A stretch of DNA of 64,000 nt from Artocarpus heterophyllus (Eukaryota > Streptophyta > Magnoliopsida > Rosales > Moraceae): assembly GCA_025403435.1 (NCBI GenBank), contig CM046345.1, positions 12,590,235 to 12,654,234 of the forward strand, written 5' to 3'. The notes under the pieces are model-generated. The model had not been told where the DNA came from and ran no database searches. It saw nothing but the letters and a program-made list of their open reading frames with translations. The translations under genes and the position numbers were made by a program. Each line of letters opens with the position of its first letter. Within the stretch, counting starts at the first letter, position 1. Below are positions 34,791-46,241 of this stretch, piece after piece.

Positions 34791-35942
34791 GCTCTCCACC
34801 CCTAAAAGGAATTTCGTCCTCGAAATTCAAAAACCATCTTAAGTACAAAATAAATATGGATATGACTCCCACATGATCAACCCTAATTTCCAGGTTGTCT
34901 CATCAACTCTATGGTGCCACCACACCAGATTCATCAATGGAATGTCACAACACCTTAAATCTATCAATTTTCGGTTGAGAATCTAAGCCAACACCTCTTA
35001 GTAGGTCATGTCTTCCTGAATCTGCACGTTACGAATTGAAACAATCTTGCTTGGCTTGAGTGAACATTCTAGAGCACCGACATGTAGAATATGTCATGAA
35101 CATGAGAGAGTTTGGGAGGAAGATCAAGCCAATAAACGATCACTCCAACGTGTTGAGAATCTCGAACAACCCAACGTACCTCGATGCATTTTCCCCTGGC
35201 ACACTGAAATGCAAAATTCAGTTACACAGTAAAGCCTTTAAGAGAATAGAATCCCCTACCTCAAATTCTAAGGGTCAGCGTCTCTTCGGGTCCCAAAATG
35301 ATCTTACCTTTTGGTTCTGCCTGACCCACTGATGATCGACACAGCTATCCACATGGTGCTTCGAATGGTGCTATCCTAATGCTTACTTAACAGTTACTGT
35401 TGTACCCAACTCTGCCAGATGCTAATGTCGTTTCCAATTCCTGCCAAAATCCAATACACATGCATGTAATGTACCTCTAAAAATTTGAATACCTCGAGCA
35501 ACCGCCTATCAGTCTGAGAATGAAAAGTCACGCTGGAACCCAAGTCTATGCCCAAAGCTTCCTAAAACCTTCTTCAAGAACTCGTTGCAAACACTAGGAC
35601 CTAATGAGAATAAAACGCATCGATTTCGTCGACTTGCCAACAACTACCCAAATCACATCACGTCCTTGCTCCATTCTCGGCAACCTAGAGAAGAAATCTG
35701 CCACAACATGCTCTCATACTAAAGCTAACCAGCGGGGTTCTGATGCTTGGCCATCACCTACAAGCAAATCACGCACTTGACCATGTATGCTAAAACATCT
35801 TTCTTCAGGGTTTTCCACCAATACTGCCCCTGAAAAACGTGATGCATTTTTGTGCTTCCTAGATGAATGGCAAACTAAAACTTGCGAGCTTCATTCATCA
35901 AGGCTTTCATCACTCCCTTGATTGCAAACATTGCCAGACGTT
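34791..35942 (-). pseudogene. Integrase end of the decayed host chromovirus (family 1)
   Basis: On the minus strand from the LTR inwards: the end phrase EDEIPF-like with the purine tract, then an integrase C-terminal region with PLEFEVGDSILLKAL (near 35,265-35,220) preceded by KVRSFWDPKRR, then decayed integrase core and a zinc-binding region to 35,942. Many stops and frameshifts are present. The sequence is interrupted at 35,943-35,947 (CCCTG), where the full-length chromovirus inserted, and continues at 44,655. The PLEFEVGD phrase is the same motif as PLEFAVGE in the inserted element. Confidence 0.75.
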
Positions 35943-35947
35943 CCCTG

Positions 35948-37840
35948 TGTAATGCCCCCTTACGAACGTCATAGATGTCGTTACATACATTCTTTAATAC
36001 TTTCATTTAAACTTTTATTTTGAAGTCAACCATATAACTTGAAGATAATTTGAAAACACAATTTTAGAAAAGCATACCCAAGATCCATGCATACATTTTT
36101 TTTTTATATATCATTAATAATTTAATACTTAATCAATAAAATGATTTACTTGATCATAAACATCCTTAAATAAAGTAAATATACTAAATATTAAAATCAC
36201 AACTTAAATAAACATCGCAACATTTTAAAAAGCATTTTCTCTCCTAGTTCGGCAAACCAAACTTGGGACTTCAGTAAGCCGAACATAATCGGCAGGCCAG
36301 AGTTCGTCCACCTACAGGCTGACAAAGGCTTTGTAAAGCGGGGTTTCAAAACTGATATGTTCGGCAAGCCGATGCAGGGTAATCGGCAAGCCGATCAACA
36401 CTTCGGTAGTCCGACCATTAATGGTCGGCAGGCCGAACAGCTTTAGAAAATTAAGATTTTTCAATCAAACTTAATAATTTAAAAGCGGAAGGCATATCTT
36501 AAAGAAAAACATCGTAAAAAGGGGTCATAGTTCCAATCCTTAAAATTTAAGCAAGTAAACATAATCAAAATTTTAAAATATAGTTTAATCCATAAAAGCT
36601 TCATTCCTTGGTGTTTTTTCGATTGCAATTCATCTTGCTTAGCTCATACGCCGTTCCATATCCTCCACCTAGTCCATGACCTTCTTACCCTTATTTGTAA
36701 CATGATATAAACTTGAATAAGCTAATGCTTAGTAAGTAAATATATTTCTCACAATTTAAAAAAAAACATTTCATAAACATCATCATCATCATCATCATCA
36801 TTTTCATAATAGTGCATTAAGCACATTTTCATAGAAACATATCTTTCATTACTTTGACCATGTTAGAACTTTTTCCATTTTGTCTTAAGGGCCCAAGTGT
36901 TGCACCATCATTTTCATTGTAGGCGCGTCGTTATGAAAGGAGAAGGGTAGTTAATCCCAAACCAAACATGACATCATATCATATCGTTTCATAACATTGG
37001 TGTGCAACACTTATTTAGGTGATACATATATACATATATAATCTTTCATACTTTTGAAATACATCATCATATATGCATAACTTTTGAGCATCAAATCTTT
37101 CATGAGAATAAAAATGAAATCATCATAAAATCATCATAGATATCATCACGAACATAATTTCAAACCTTTTATAAAACATATCATATTGCGGGTGAGAATA
37201 TACTTACCTGTATAGCTTACTTAACCTTAACTTTGTAGGTGACAACGTTGCGGTCTCGATGTGCTCACTTTATCAAGTGTTCATGTCATTCATTCATAAA
37301 AAAAAATAGTAATTAACAAATACATTTAAGTGACCATGAAATCATCAATACTTCATAATCTCTTCCAAATACAAGTTTCATCACATATCCTTTCCTTTCT
37401 TGAAAATATCAATTAATAAAGCATTTCATCACTACAAGAACACTAGACTAAAACTGTCAACACAAAATACATCACTGACCTCCACGAATTCAATACTTAA
37501 TAACTCAACATTTACACATAATTTGAGTACCATACTTGGCAGGGATAAAGTCAACACATAAACATGTTACCATGATTTTTCTTTAGTCATAAAAATTACA
37601 TTTAGCATCTAAAAACAAGTGATACATAACAAACATGAAATCTGCCATTAACTTACACAGTGAGTCACATAAATTCATCATTTTCAAATAATTAAAACAC
37701 ATATATTTTAACTCTAAAATTCATACTAACAACTTACTAACATATATTACAATATCATAAAATTATTTCATCATCAATAAAATCATTTAAACATACAAAA
37801 CATCACATAATTCTGTTAAATGAAATAGGCGGGTGCTACA
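35948..37840 (-). mobile_element. 3' LTR of the full-length chromovirus
   Basis: The 1,893-bp LTR starts TGTAATGCCCCC and ends GGCGGGTGCTACA (plus-strand reading). On the minus strand the purine tract ATAAGGTGGGGAGAAT adjoins it (complement of 37,841-37,856). It includes a CAT microsatellite (36,779-36,800) and the palindrome array 36,251-36,434. Confidence 0.94.
36251..36434. repeat. 22-bp palindrome array in the family 2 3' LTR
   Basis: Cores related to GGCAGGCC start at 36,251, 36,273, 36,291, 36,313, then 36,363, 36,385, 36,405 and 36,427. Spacings are 22, 18, 22, 50, 22, 20 and 22. The partner array in the 5' LTR starts near 43,139 and lacks the last two cores because of a deletion. The solo LTR at 53,054 has the same internal spacing pattern. 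Confidence 0.88.
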
Positions 37841-37856
37841 ATTCTCCCCACCTTAT

Positions 37857-39395
37857 AAGAATTTCGTCATCAAAACTCTAAACAATTGCGGAAACTTAGT
37901 TCTCATGTTATCCTTACGTTCCCATGTAGCTTTCACTACTTGGTGATTCCACCATATTACCTTGACCAATGGAATTCTTTATTCCTCAAGGTCTTTATTT
38001 TCTGATCGAGTATCTCCACTGGCTTTTCTTCATAACTCAAGTATTCTCGTAACTCGATCACTTATGGCTTAATCACACGTGTCGGGTCTAGAACATACTT
38101 CTTGAGCATAGAAACATGGAACACGTCATGCATTGTGGACATTTCTGAAGGTAACCTCAGCTGATAAGCTACTTTGCCTATCCGCTTCAAGATCTCATAA
38201 GGTCCATATACCTTGGGTTCAACTTGCCTTTCTTTCCAAACCTCATAACTCCTTTCATCGGTGCAACCTTTAAAAACACGAATTCACCCACAGCGAATTC
38301 TAAGGGTCTTCTTCTCTTGTCAACGTAACTCTTTTGACGGCTTTGAGCGGTCTCTATTATTCTTCTTATCAACTTTATCATCTCAGAAGTTACGTTGACA
38401 AAATTGGTTGATACGAACCACGCCAAACTTCTTCGCACAAGCTCTCGTAACCGGACCAATGGGAACTTGAATTGGATCTGAATATGTCTCCCACGTGCTC
38501 TTGCTTGTGCTAGTGATGTCCTCATCATTGGTACTTTTAGCCTCGATGCTTTCCATTAACTTCTTCTCACCAGCTTCATGCCAACATATAGGCGACCTAT
38601 ATTTTCATCCATATAGGACCTCATAAGGTGCCATTCCAATTGTCACCTAATAGCTATTGTTGTAAGCAAACTTTACTAATGGCAACATTTTACACCAGTT
38701 TGTCTTGAAGTCGAGAGTATAGGCCCGAAGCATATCTTCTAAAATCAAGTTCGTCCTCTCCGTTTGGCCGTCTATTTGAGGATGAAAAGCTATACTGAAA
38801 TGCAACTTGTTCCCTATAGCAGTTTGTACGCTTTTCTAGAACTTGGATGTGAACCTGCCATCACGGTCTAAGATGATAGACTTAGGGTTTCCGTGAAGTT
38901 GTACAATTTTCTTGACATAGAGTTTCGCTAACCGTTCTATAGAGTAAGTGATCTTGATGGGAATGAAATGTGCCGTCTTCGTCAATCGATCTACAACAAC
39001 CTAGATAGCATCATAACCATTCATAGTCCTAGGAAAACCGGTAATGAAATCCATTGCTATATCCTCCTATTTCCATTTTGGTATCTGGATAGACTGTAAA
39101 TCACCACTAGACCTCTGGTGTTCAGCTCTAACTTGCTGGCATGTTAAGCATTTCTTTGTATACATGGCAACATCACGTTTCATTCCAAACCACCAGAAGT
39201 TACCCCTTAGATCATTATACATCTTTGTTGCACCTGGATGAATTGAGTAAGGAGTGTCATGAATTTCTGCCAAAATCCTTTCCTTTAAGCTATCAACATT
39301 GGGAACACATAAGTGGTCCTTGAGATATAGAGTTCCATCATCTGCAATATGAAACTCTTGACATTTCACTTCTTTCATTTTTTGCTTAAACATTG
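37857..39395 (-). pseudogene. Chromovirus integrase with C-terminal chromodomain
   Basis: On the minus strand: FWWFGMKRDVAMYTKKCLTC (zinc-binding region, near 39,215-39,155), the core with AIxVVVDRLTKTAHFIPIKI (near 39,005), ILDRDGRFTSKF (near 38,880), DGQTERTNL (near 38,770), PLEFAVGEFVFLKVAPMKGV (near 38,310-38,250), GPYEILKRIGKVAYQLRLPS (near 38,205), HDVFHVSMLKKYVLDP, and a chromodomain with IWWNHQVVKATWERKDNMR (near 37,960-37,905). The catalytic Asp, Asp and Glu are present. Chromodomains can direct integration to marked heterochromatin. Damage: TGG to TAG stops (near 39,067 and 39,004), other stops, a frame change near 38,530-38,395 caused by an insertion of about 150 bp, and a frame change in the chromodomain. 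Confidence 0.9.
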
Positions 39396-39414
39396 CGAAG
39401 CTTACATCATCATT

Positions 39415-41000
39415 TTATTTACTCTGAATCTCATCATACATCGTCGGAGCAAGAGTGAGTGCTGACAGCTGGCCTACTATAAGTTCCAATCTGAATTTTA
39501 GAATTTTCTTTCTCAAAGGTGGAGACATTGCTTGCATTGACATTAGCATAGTAGCAGTCTTCCTACTCAAAGCATCGGCCTTCCTAGGATGATAAAGGAT
39601 TTCACAATCGTAATCCTTTACCAACTCTAGCCATTTCCGTTGTCTCATGTTCAGGTCCTTCTGAGTGAAGAAGTACTTCAAACTTTGATGATTGGTGAAC
39701 ATCTTGCATTGGACCCCATACAAATAATGTCTCCATATTTTCAGCGCAAAGACGACTGCTGCTAACTCAAGATCATGAGTAGGATAGTTCTTTTCGTAAT
39801 CCTTCAGTTGTCTTGACGCATAGGCAATCACCCTGTCATTTTACATTAGAACAGCTTCGAGGCCCATTTTAGATGCATCGCTATAAATTACAAATCCATC
39901 GCTTCCTTCTAGAATAGCCAATACTGGAACTGCCGTTAGCCTCTTCTTTAGTTCCTGGAAACTCTTCTTGTAGGCATCTGTCCATTCATACTTCTTTCCT
40001 TTACGAGTTAAATTCATGAGTGGAGCTGCTATCTTAGAGAAGTCTTCTATGAATCTCCGATAATAACCTGCTAGACCCAATAAGCTCCTTATTTCACTTG
40101 CATTTGTTGGTTGCTTCTAGTTAAGAACAGCCTCTACCTTAGCAGGATCTACCATGATTCCTTCCTTTGATATGACATGCCCCAAGAAAGACACTCTGTC
40201 GAGCCAGAATTCACACTTAGAGAACTTTGCATATAGCTTGTGTCTTCTTAATGTCTCCAGCACAATTTTCAAATGCTCCTCATGTTCTTCTTGATTCTTT
40301 GAATAGACAAGAATATCATCGATAAACACAACAATAAATTTATCGAGGAAATCCCTAAATACCCAATTCATCAAATATATGAAGGCTGCAGGTGCATTCG
40401 TCAGACCGAAAGGCATAACCACAAATTTATAGTGACCATACCTCGACCTAAAGGCTGTCTTAGGAATATCTCCTTTTTTAACCTTTAGCTGGTGATAACC
40501 CGACCGCAGATCAATCTTCAAAAATACCGAAGCTCCCTTAAGCTGATCAAACAAATCATCTATACGAGGCAACAGGTACTTATTCTTGATCGTCATCTTG
40601 TTCAGCTCTCTATAGTCAATGCAGAGTCTCATAGTACTATCCTTTTTCTTTACAAACAAAGCTGGAGCTTCCCATGGAGAGTGACTCAGCCTGATAAAGC
40701 CTTTGTCGAGTAGCTTCTTTAATTGTGTTTGAAGCTCTTTTAACTCTGTAGGGGCCATTTTGTAAGGTGCCTTTGAGATTGGATCGGTGCCTGGTGCGAG
40801 CTCAATCTCAAATTCTACTTCTCTTTCAGGTGGTAAACTTGTCAGATCATCATGAAACACTTTTGCATATTCAAGTACTACAGGCACATCTTCAATTCTT
40901 ATCTTTTCTTCTCGGCTTTTGTCCACGATGTTCTCCAGATAGCCCATGCAGCCACTTGCTAATAACTTCCTTACTTTCATGGTGGATAAAAACATACTGG
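39415..41000 (-). pseudogene. Chromovirus reverse transcriptase and RNase H
   Basis: A nearly open minus-strand frame runs from 40,995. RT blocks are [78 protein letters not shown], and the active site [12 protein letters not shown] (FIDD). GLAGYYRRFIEDFSKIAAPL and the RNase H domain (VIYSDASKMGLEAVLM, then [20 protein letters not shown] and [20 protein letters not shown]) follow in the same frame. Only three stops interrupt 40,995-39,415: near 40,117 (TGG to TAG), 39,841 (CAA to TAA) and 39,415. All catalytic residues are visible. The continuity of the frame shows this element decayed mostly by point changes. Confidence 0.94.
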
Positions 41001-41070
41001 GTTTCTTCCTGGACTCGCCAACATATACGAATTTCTGTTCACCTTCTAGATGGATGATTACCTTTTGTTT

Positions 41071-41500
41071 TCAACATTCGATAGAAGCATTGTACTTGCT
41101 TAGGAAATCCATCCCAAGAATCATATCGTAGTCATACATGTCGATCACGATGAGGTCGATAAAAAGTTCCCTACCAAAAATCCATAGGGGTACCGTATGC
41201 AGATAGTGCGTAGATAATATCACTTCCCCAGAGAGTAGTGTGTCGTAGTGAATCCCTATCTCATAGGCTCTAAACAAACCTCTAACTTCTTAGCAAATGA
41301 CATAGATACAAAAGAATGTATGGCACCCGTATCGAAAAGAACATAGGCATTAATAGAAAGGCTTGTTATCTGACCTGTGACCACATTTGAGGCTTCAGCA
41401 GCCACTTGTTCCTTTGTCATGCCATATATGCGGGCATTCGTAGGTAGGGCTTCAAGCCTTCCTTGACTGATTAGTGGCCCTTCAAGGGAAGCTTGCATCT
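41071..41500 (-). pseudogene. Chromovirus aspartic protease
   Basis: On the minus strand the phrase VVTGQITSLSINAYVLFDTG then AIHSFVSMSFAKKL (near 41,385-41,285) is the retropepsin active-site region, with DTGA (normally followed by Ser or Thr; here His-Ser). YHDYDMILGMDFL-like DMYDYDMILGMDFLSKYNAS (near 41,140-41,085) is the second conserved block. A frameshift near 41,265 separates the two halves. The protease would release mature Gag and Pol proteins. Confidence 0.88.
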
Positions 41501-42640
41501 GATGGAGTTGGGCTTAAGGAGGAGCTCTTTGAGGGACATTAGCAGTCATCAGTTTGGGGCAGTTCTTGACAAAATGATCTTCACGCCCACAAATAAAACA
41601 TTGGTTTGTCCCTAGATGGCATTCTCCTGGATGTCTCTATCCACATTTGGTGCATGGTTGAAATCGCCTGCTATTGTTGTTGTGCTGACCTTCATTATGC
41701 CTCTTGTTGTCTTGGCCCTGCTGGTTTTGAGGATTGACCTTCCTTTTGTTGTTCTTCTAGTTCTAGTTGTTGTTGTTGCTGTTGTTGTTGTTTCTGTGTG
41801 GAGGGCGGCTCTGGTTGTTTGCATTGTTGGCTTGCTGACTAGGTTGAGCCTGATTTTTTCTTAGCTTGGACAAGTGAAACTCAACACGTTGGGCCCTCAA
41901 TACAACCTGCTCTTGATTTCTAGGTGGACTTGTCCCATCAACGATCACGACGATCTCTGGCCTGAGGGCTCTGATCAGTCCTCTGACCCTTTCACTTTCA
42001 TCAATAACCATTCCTGGGCATCGACAAGCTAGCTGGTCAAACTTTGTCACAACATCTGTAACTGACATATCCCCTAGCGTAGATTCTCGAACTCCTCATA
42101 ATGCTTCCTTGTGTTGTTCATGTGGAAGAACTTTGTATTGAACTATTGTACGAAGTCAGCCCATGTCATCTCGTCAACATTCCTACTCAATTCTATGCCA
42201 TCCCACCAAATTCTGGCCTCCATGGTGAGACAGTACGATGCACAGAGAACTTTCTCATTGTCAGTGAAATCCATGAGTCTCAAAGTGGCCTCAATTGTCT
42301 TCAACCATCCTTGAAGGACTAACGGATCCTTAGAACCCTCAAAATCCGTTGGCTTAACTCTCTTCTATCTAACTAGAAGGGGTTCCTGATAGGCCGCTCT
42401 AGGTTCAGCAGTAGGAGCTGGAACTTCATTACCTTGTGGCTGTGGAGGAGGAGGAGGAGGAGTCACATCATTACCTCGTTGTTTGCCATTCTGGCCATTG
42501 GCCCTCAATTCTGCAATCTCTCTTCTTTGATCCTCCAACTACCTTTGCAGATCGATGATCATCGTCATAAGCCTTTCATTGGTCTGGGTTCGTGTTTGCA
42601 TTCTTCTGTGGCCATCCATCGTTAATTTCCTAAAAGAATT
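41500..42640 (-). pseudogene. Chromovirus gag
   Basis: Minus-strand Gag starts near the primer-binding site. ATG-like MDGHRRMQTRTQTNERLMTM lies near 42,620-42,560. A Gag core with poorly kept frames (42,370-42,070) is followed by SVTDVVTKFDQLACRCPGMV (42,065-42,005) and GLIRALRPEIV. A basic Asn/Gln-rich stretch (about 41,860-41,760) comes next, then a zinc knuckle whose Cys residues are visible as CGRED and CPKLM-like phrases near 41,590-41,545. Stops and frameshifts occur. Gag forms the particle that carries element RNA. Confidence 0.82.
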
Positions 42641-42820
42641 AGGAACTTCGAAATAATCTTCTAATATGAGACAGGTTTTCACTACTAGAGCATTAGTTAT
42701 TTAACTTCTAAACCTTATCCTTAACATCATACTTGCTTCATATCATAAAACATTAAAAACATACTTACTTGGAGGACTTGGACTGACGTGTGGCGATATG
42801 AATTGTAAACAAAAATTCTT

Positions 42821-42830
42821 TCTGATACCA
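42821..42830 (-). promoter_or_regulatory. Primer-binding site, initiator-Met tRNA type
   Basis: On the minus strand TGGTATCAGA lies five bases inside the 5' LTR end at 42,836. It is complementary to the 3' end of plant initiator methionine tRNA, the usual primer for chromoviruses and Copia elements. This fixes the element orientation. Confidence 0.9.
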
Positions 42831-42835
42831 AAGCC

Positions 42836-44649
42836 TGTAATGCCCCCTTTATGGACGTCACAGATGTCGTTACATACATTCTTTAATACTTTCATTTAAA
42901 CTTTAATTTTAAAGTCAACCATATAACTTGAAGATAATTTGAAAACATAATTTTAGAAAAGCATACCCAAGATCCATGCATACATTTTTTTTATATATCA
43001 TTAATAATTTAATACTTGATCAATTAAATGATTTACTTAATCATAAACATCCTTAAATAAAGTAAATATACTAAATATTAAAATCACAACTTAAATAAAC
43101 ATCACAACATTTTAAAAAGCATTTTCTCTCCTAGTTCGGCAAACCGAACTTGGGACTTCAGTAAGCCGAACATAATCGACAGGCCGGAGTTCGTCCACCG
43201 ACAGGCTGACAAAGGCTTTGTAAAACGGGGTTTCAAAACTAATATGTTCGGCAGGCCGATGCAGGGTAATCGGCAGGCCGATCAACACTTTAAAAGTGGA
43301 AGACATATCTTAAAGAAAAACATCGTGAAAGGGGTCATAGTTCCAATCCTTAAAATTTAAGCAAGTAAACATAATCAAAATTATAAAATATAGTTTAATC
43401 CATAAAAGTTTCATTCCTTGGCATTTTTTCGATTACAATTCATCTTGCTTAGCTCACATGCCTTTCCATATCCTCCACCTAGTCCATGACCTTCTTACCC
43501 TTATCTGTAACATGATATAAACTCGAATAAGCTAATGCTTAGTAAGTACATATATTTCTCACAATTTAAAAAAAACATTTCATAAACATCATCATCATCA
43601 TCATCGTCATTTTCATAATAGTGCATTAAGCACATTTTCATAGAAACATATATTTCATTACTTCGACCATCTTAAAACTTATTCCATTTTGTCTTAAGGG
43701 CCCAAGTGTTGCACCATCATCTTCATTGTAGGCGCGCCATCATGAAAGGAGAAGGGTAGCTAATCCTAAACCAAACATGACATCATATCATATCATTTCA
43801 TAACATTAGTGTGCAACACTTATTTAGGTGATACATATATACATATATAATCTTTCATTCTTTTGAAATACATCATCATATATGCATAACTTTTGAGCAT
43901 CAAATCTTTCATGAGAGTAAAAATGAAACCATCATAAAATCATCATAGATATCATCATGAACATAATTTTAAACCTTTTATAAAACATATCATGTTGCAG
44001 GTGAGAATGTACTTACCTGTATAGCTTACTTAACCTTAACTTTGCAGGTGATAACGCCGCGGTCTCGATGTGCTCACTTCATCAAGTGTTCATGTCATAC
44101 ATTCACAAAAAAAAATAGTAATTAACATATACTTTTAAGTAACCATGAAATCATCAATACTTCATAATCTCTTCCAAATACAAGTTTCATCACGTATCCT
44201 TTCCTTTCTTGAAAATATTTATTAATAAAACATTTCATCACTACAAGAACACTAGACTAAAACTGTCAACACAAAATACATCACTGACCTCCACGAATTC
44301 AATACTTAATAACTCAACATTTACACATAATTTGAGTACCATACTTGGCACGGATAAAGTCAACACATAAACATGTTACCATGATTTTTCTTTAGTCATA
44401 AAAATTACATTTAGTATCTAAACACAAGTCATACATAACAAACATGAAATCTGCCATTAACTTACACAATGAGTTACATAAATTCATCATTTTCAAATAA
44501 TTAAAACACATATATTTTAACTCTAAAATTTATACCAACAACTTACTAACATATATTACAATATCATAAAATTATTTCATCATCAATAAAATCATTTAAA
44601 CATGCAAAACATCACATAATTCTGTTACATGAAATAGGCGGGTGTTACA
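42836..44649 (-). mobile_element. 5' LTR of the full-length chromovirus
   Basis: The 1,814-bp LTR starts TGTAATGCCCCC and ends GGCGGGTGTTACA. It is highly similar along its length to 35,948-37,840. The main difference is the loss of about 76 bp after GATCAACACTT (43,290), which removes two palindrome cores. The CCCTG target duplication follows at 44,650. As the 5' LTR, its promoter would drive the element on the minus strand. Confidence 0.94.
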
Positions 44650-44654
44650 CCCTG

Positions 44655-46241
44655 AGACTACAACGATCCACCAGTAGGAATACCTCCCGTCTTCAAACTG
44701 CTCCCCGGTTTGCATTTGCGTCCACGTTCCTTGAAGATATTGGTCTCACCACCAATTTTGCCTCACCATCCGAACAAGTGCTAAAATCAAATCCCTAAAA
44801 TACGCCGATGCCTAATCGAAGTCTTCATTGTACTATGGCCCATTCTTGCTCATGGTAGCATCTCTCACCAGTCCTTTAGTGCTAGATATGCGCGAATCTC
44901 CCAAGACCTTCTGCTGAGCACGTCTACAACCTCGATGGCCCTACCCGAATGATATTGTAGCAAGATATCCTGGTCCTCTATACATTTCACCTACCATTGT
45001 TGCCTCAATTCAAATCTCTCTGAGTGAACAAATACCTTGAGCCCCTATGATATGAGAATACCTAAAATATCACTCTAGCAAGTGGCTTCTCTAGATCCCT
45101 CGAAGCGAAATCACTACAGCGAGCTCTAAATCATGAGTAGGGAAATCCTGCTCACAAGGCTTTTACTGTTACAATCTATAAGTCACAACTCGTCCGTACC
45201 TCATCAACACACATCCAAGCCTTTGTCCTACTTCAGCGGTGTAGATCTCATAAAACTCATCATTGTTCGATGTAGCTAGTGTAGGTGGTAGTCAACCAAT
45301 CTCCCAACTACTGGAAAGCGCATCTACATCCTTCGTCCTATTCAAACCTATCACTTGTCCTGATCAACTGTGTCAATGGAGCCGCTACCTTTGGGGAAAC
45401 CCTTTGCGAACTTTTCTACAGTACCCGACAAGTCCTAAAAGGCTATAAATCTCAGCCGCTATCTTCAGTCGCCCCCCACCAAACTGTAGCCTCAATCTTA
45501 GATGAATCTATTGAGATGCCTTACTCAAAATGATATGCTTCAAACTCGACCTTTTGGGCATGCAGCTGGTGTTTTCGAATTGTAAATTGGTTCTCGAGAA
45601 ATATCGGGAACTTCCTAGCTAGTCAAATAACTCATCGATCCTGGGCTTGGGATATTCATCCTTCACGGTGACCTAATTCAGCTGTCGATAACCAACGCAC
45701 AACCTGAGCATACCGTTGTGCCTCTTGGCAAATGAAACTGACGTATCCTATGTAGTCCTAAATATATCCTTTACCTCTAAGTTCCTAAAGCTGTTTCCTT
45801 AATTTCCTCATTCTTGCTAGTGCCAAATGACACAGTGCTACAAAAATCGAAGCACGATCCTCGAGAATAACTTGACACCAACGTAATCCTCCCGATGCAA
45901 TGCTAATCATGATAACTCATTAGGGAAGACATCCTCGAACTCATTAGCCACTAGTGTTGCTACATTTCTTCCTACAGCATCAGATTCCTCCCCTAGATCT
46001 AAGAAGAACATATATATATATATATACATTGATGTATAGCATGCTAGGTCTCCCTCGTACACCTAGACACATTTTCATGAGTTATTCATGAGTTACTCAA
46101 TCAATACCATCCTAGTAAACGATCATCGTCCCCCCATCGATCCCTAGGGTTACCCATTTAGCACGACAACTACAGTTGCACATTCTTGGACAACTCATTC
46201 GTTCCTAAGATCAGTCATAAGTACTCATGGGGATCACAACC
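44655..46241 (-). pseudogene. Remaining pol part of the decayed host chromovirus (family 1)
   Basis: This is the continuation of 34,791-35,942 beyond the inserted element. On the minus strand RT is recognisable as MLRLCVGYRQLN, a stop, then VTVKDEYPKPRIDELFD (near 45,710-45,620), and weaker RNase H/integrase phrases lie between 45,600 and 44,655. Stops are frequent. The sequence ends abruptly at 46,241, where an LTR in the opposite orientation begins without a matching target duplication. Gag and the 5' LTR of this host element are therefore missing. Confidence 0.78.

Larger units (their letters stand above)
35948..44649 (-). mobile_element. Full-length Del/Tekay-like chromovirus, family 2
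   Basis: The element is 8,702 bp, with LTRs at 35,948-37,840 and 42,836-44,649. It is flanked by perfect CCCTG target duplications (35,943-35,947 and 44,650-44,654). Reading minus: 5' LTR, primer-binding site, gag, protease, RT, RNase H, integrase, chromodomain, purine tract, 3' LTR. It is inserted into an older, related element of the same orientation. All domains are recognisable, but several nonsense codons, a frameshift and an insertion in integrase make it inactive. The LTRs differ by scattered substitutions and one deletion of about 76 bp. Confidence 0.95.
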
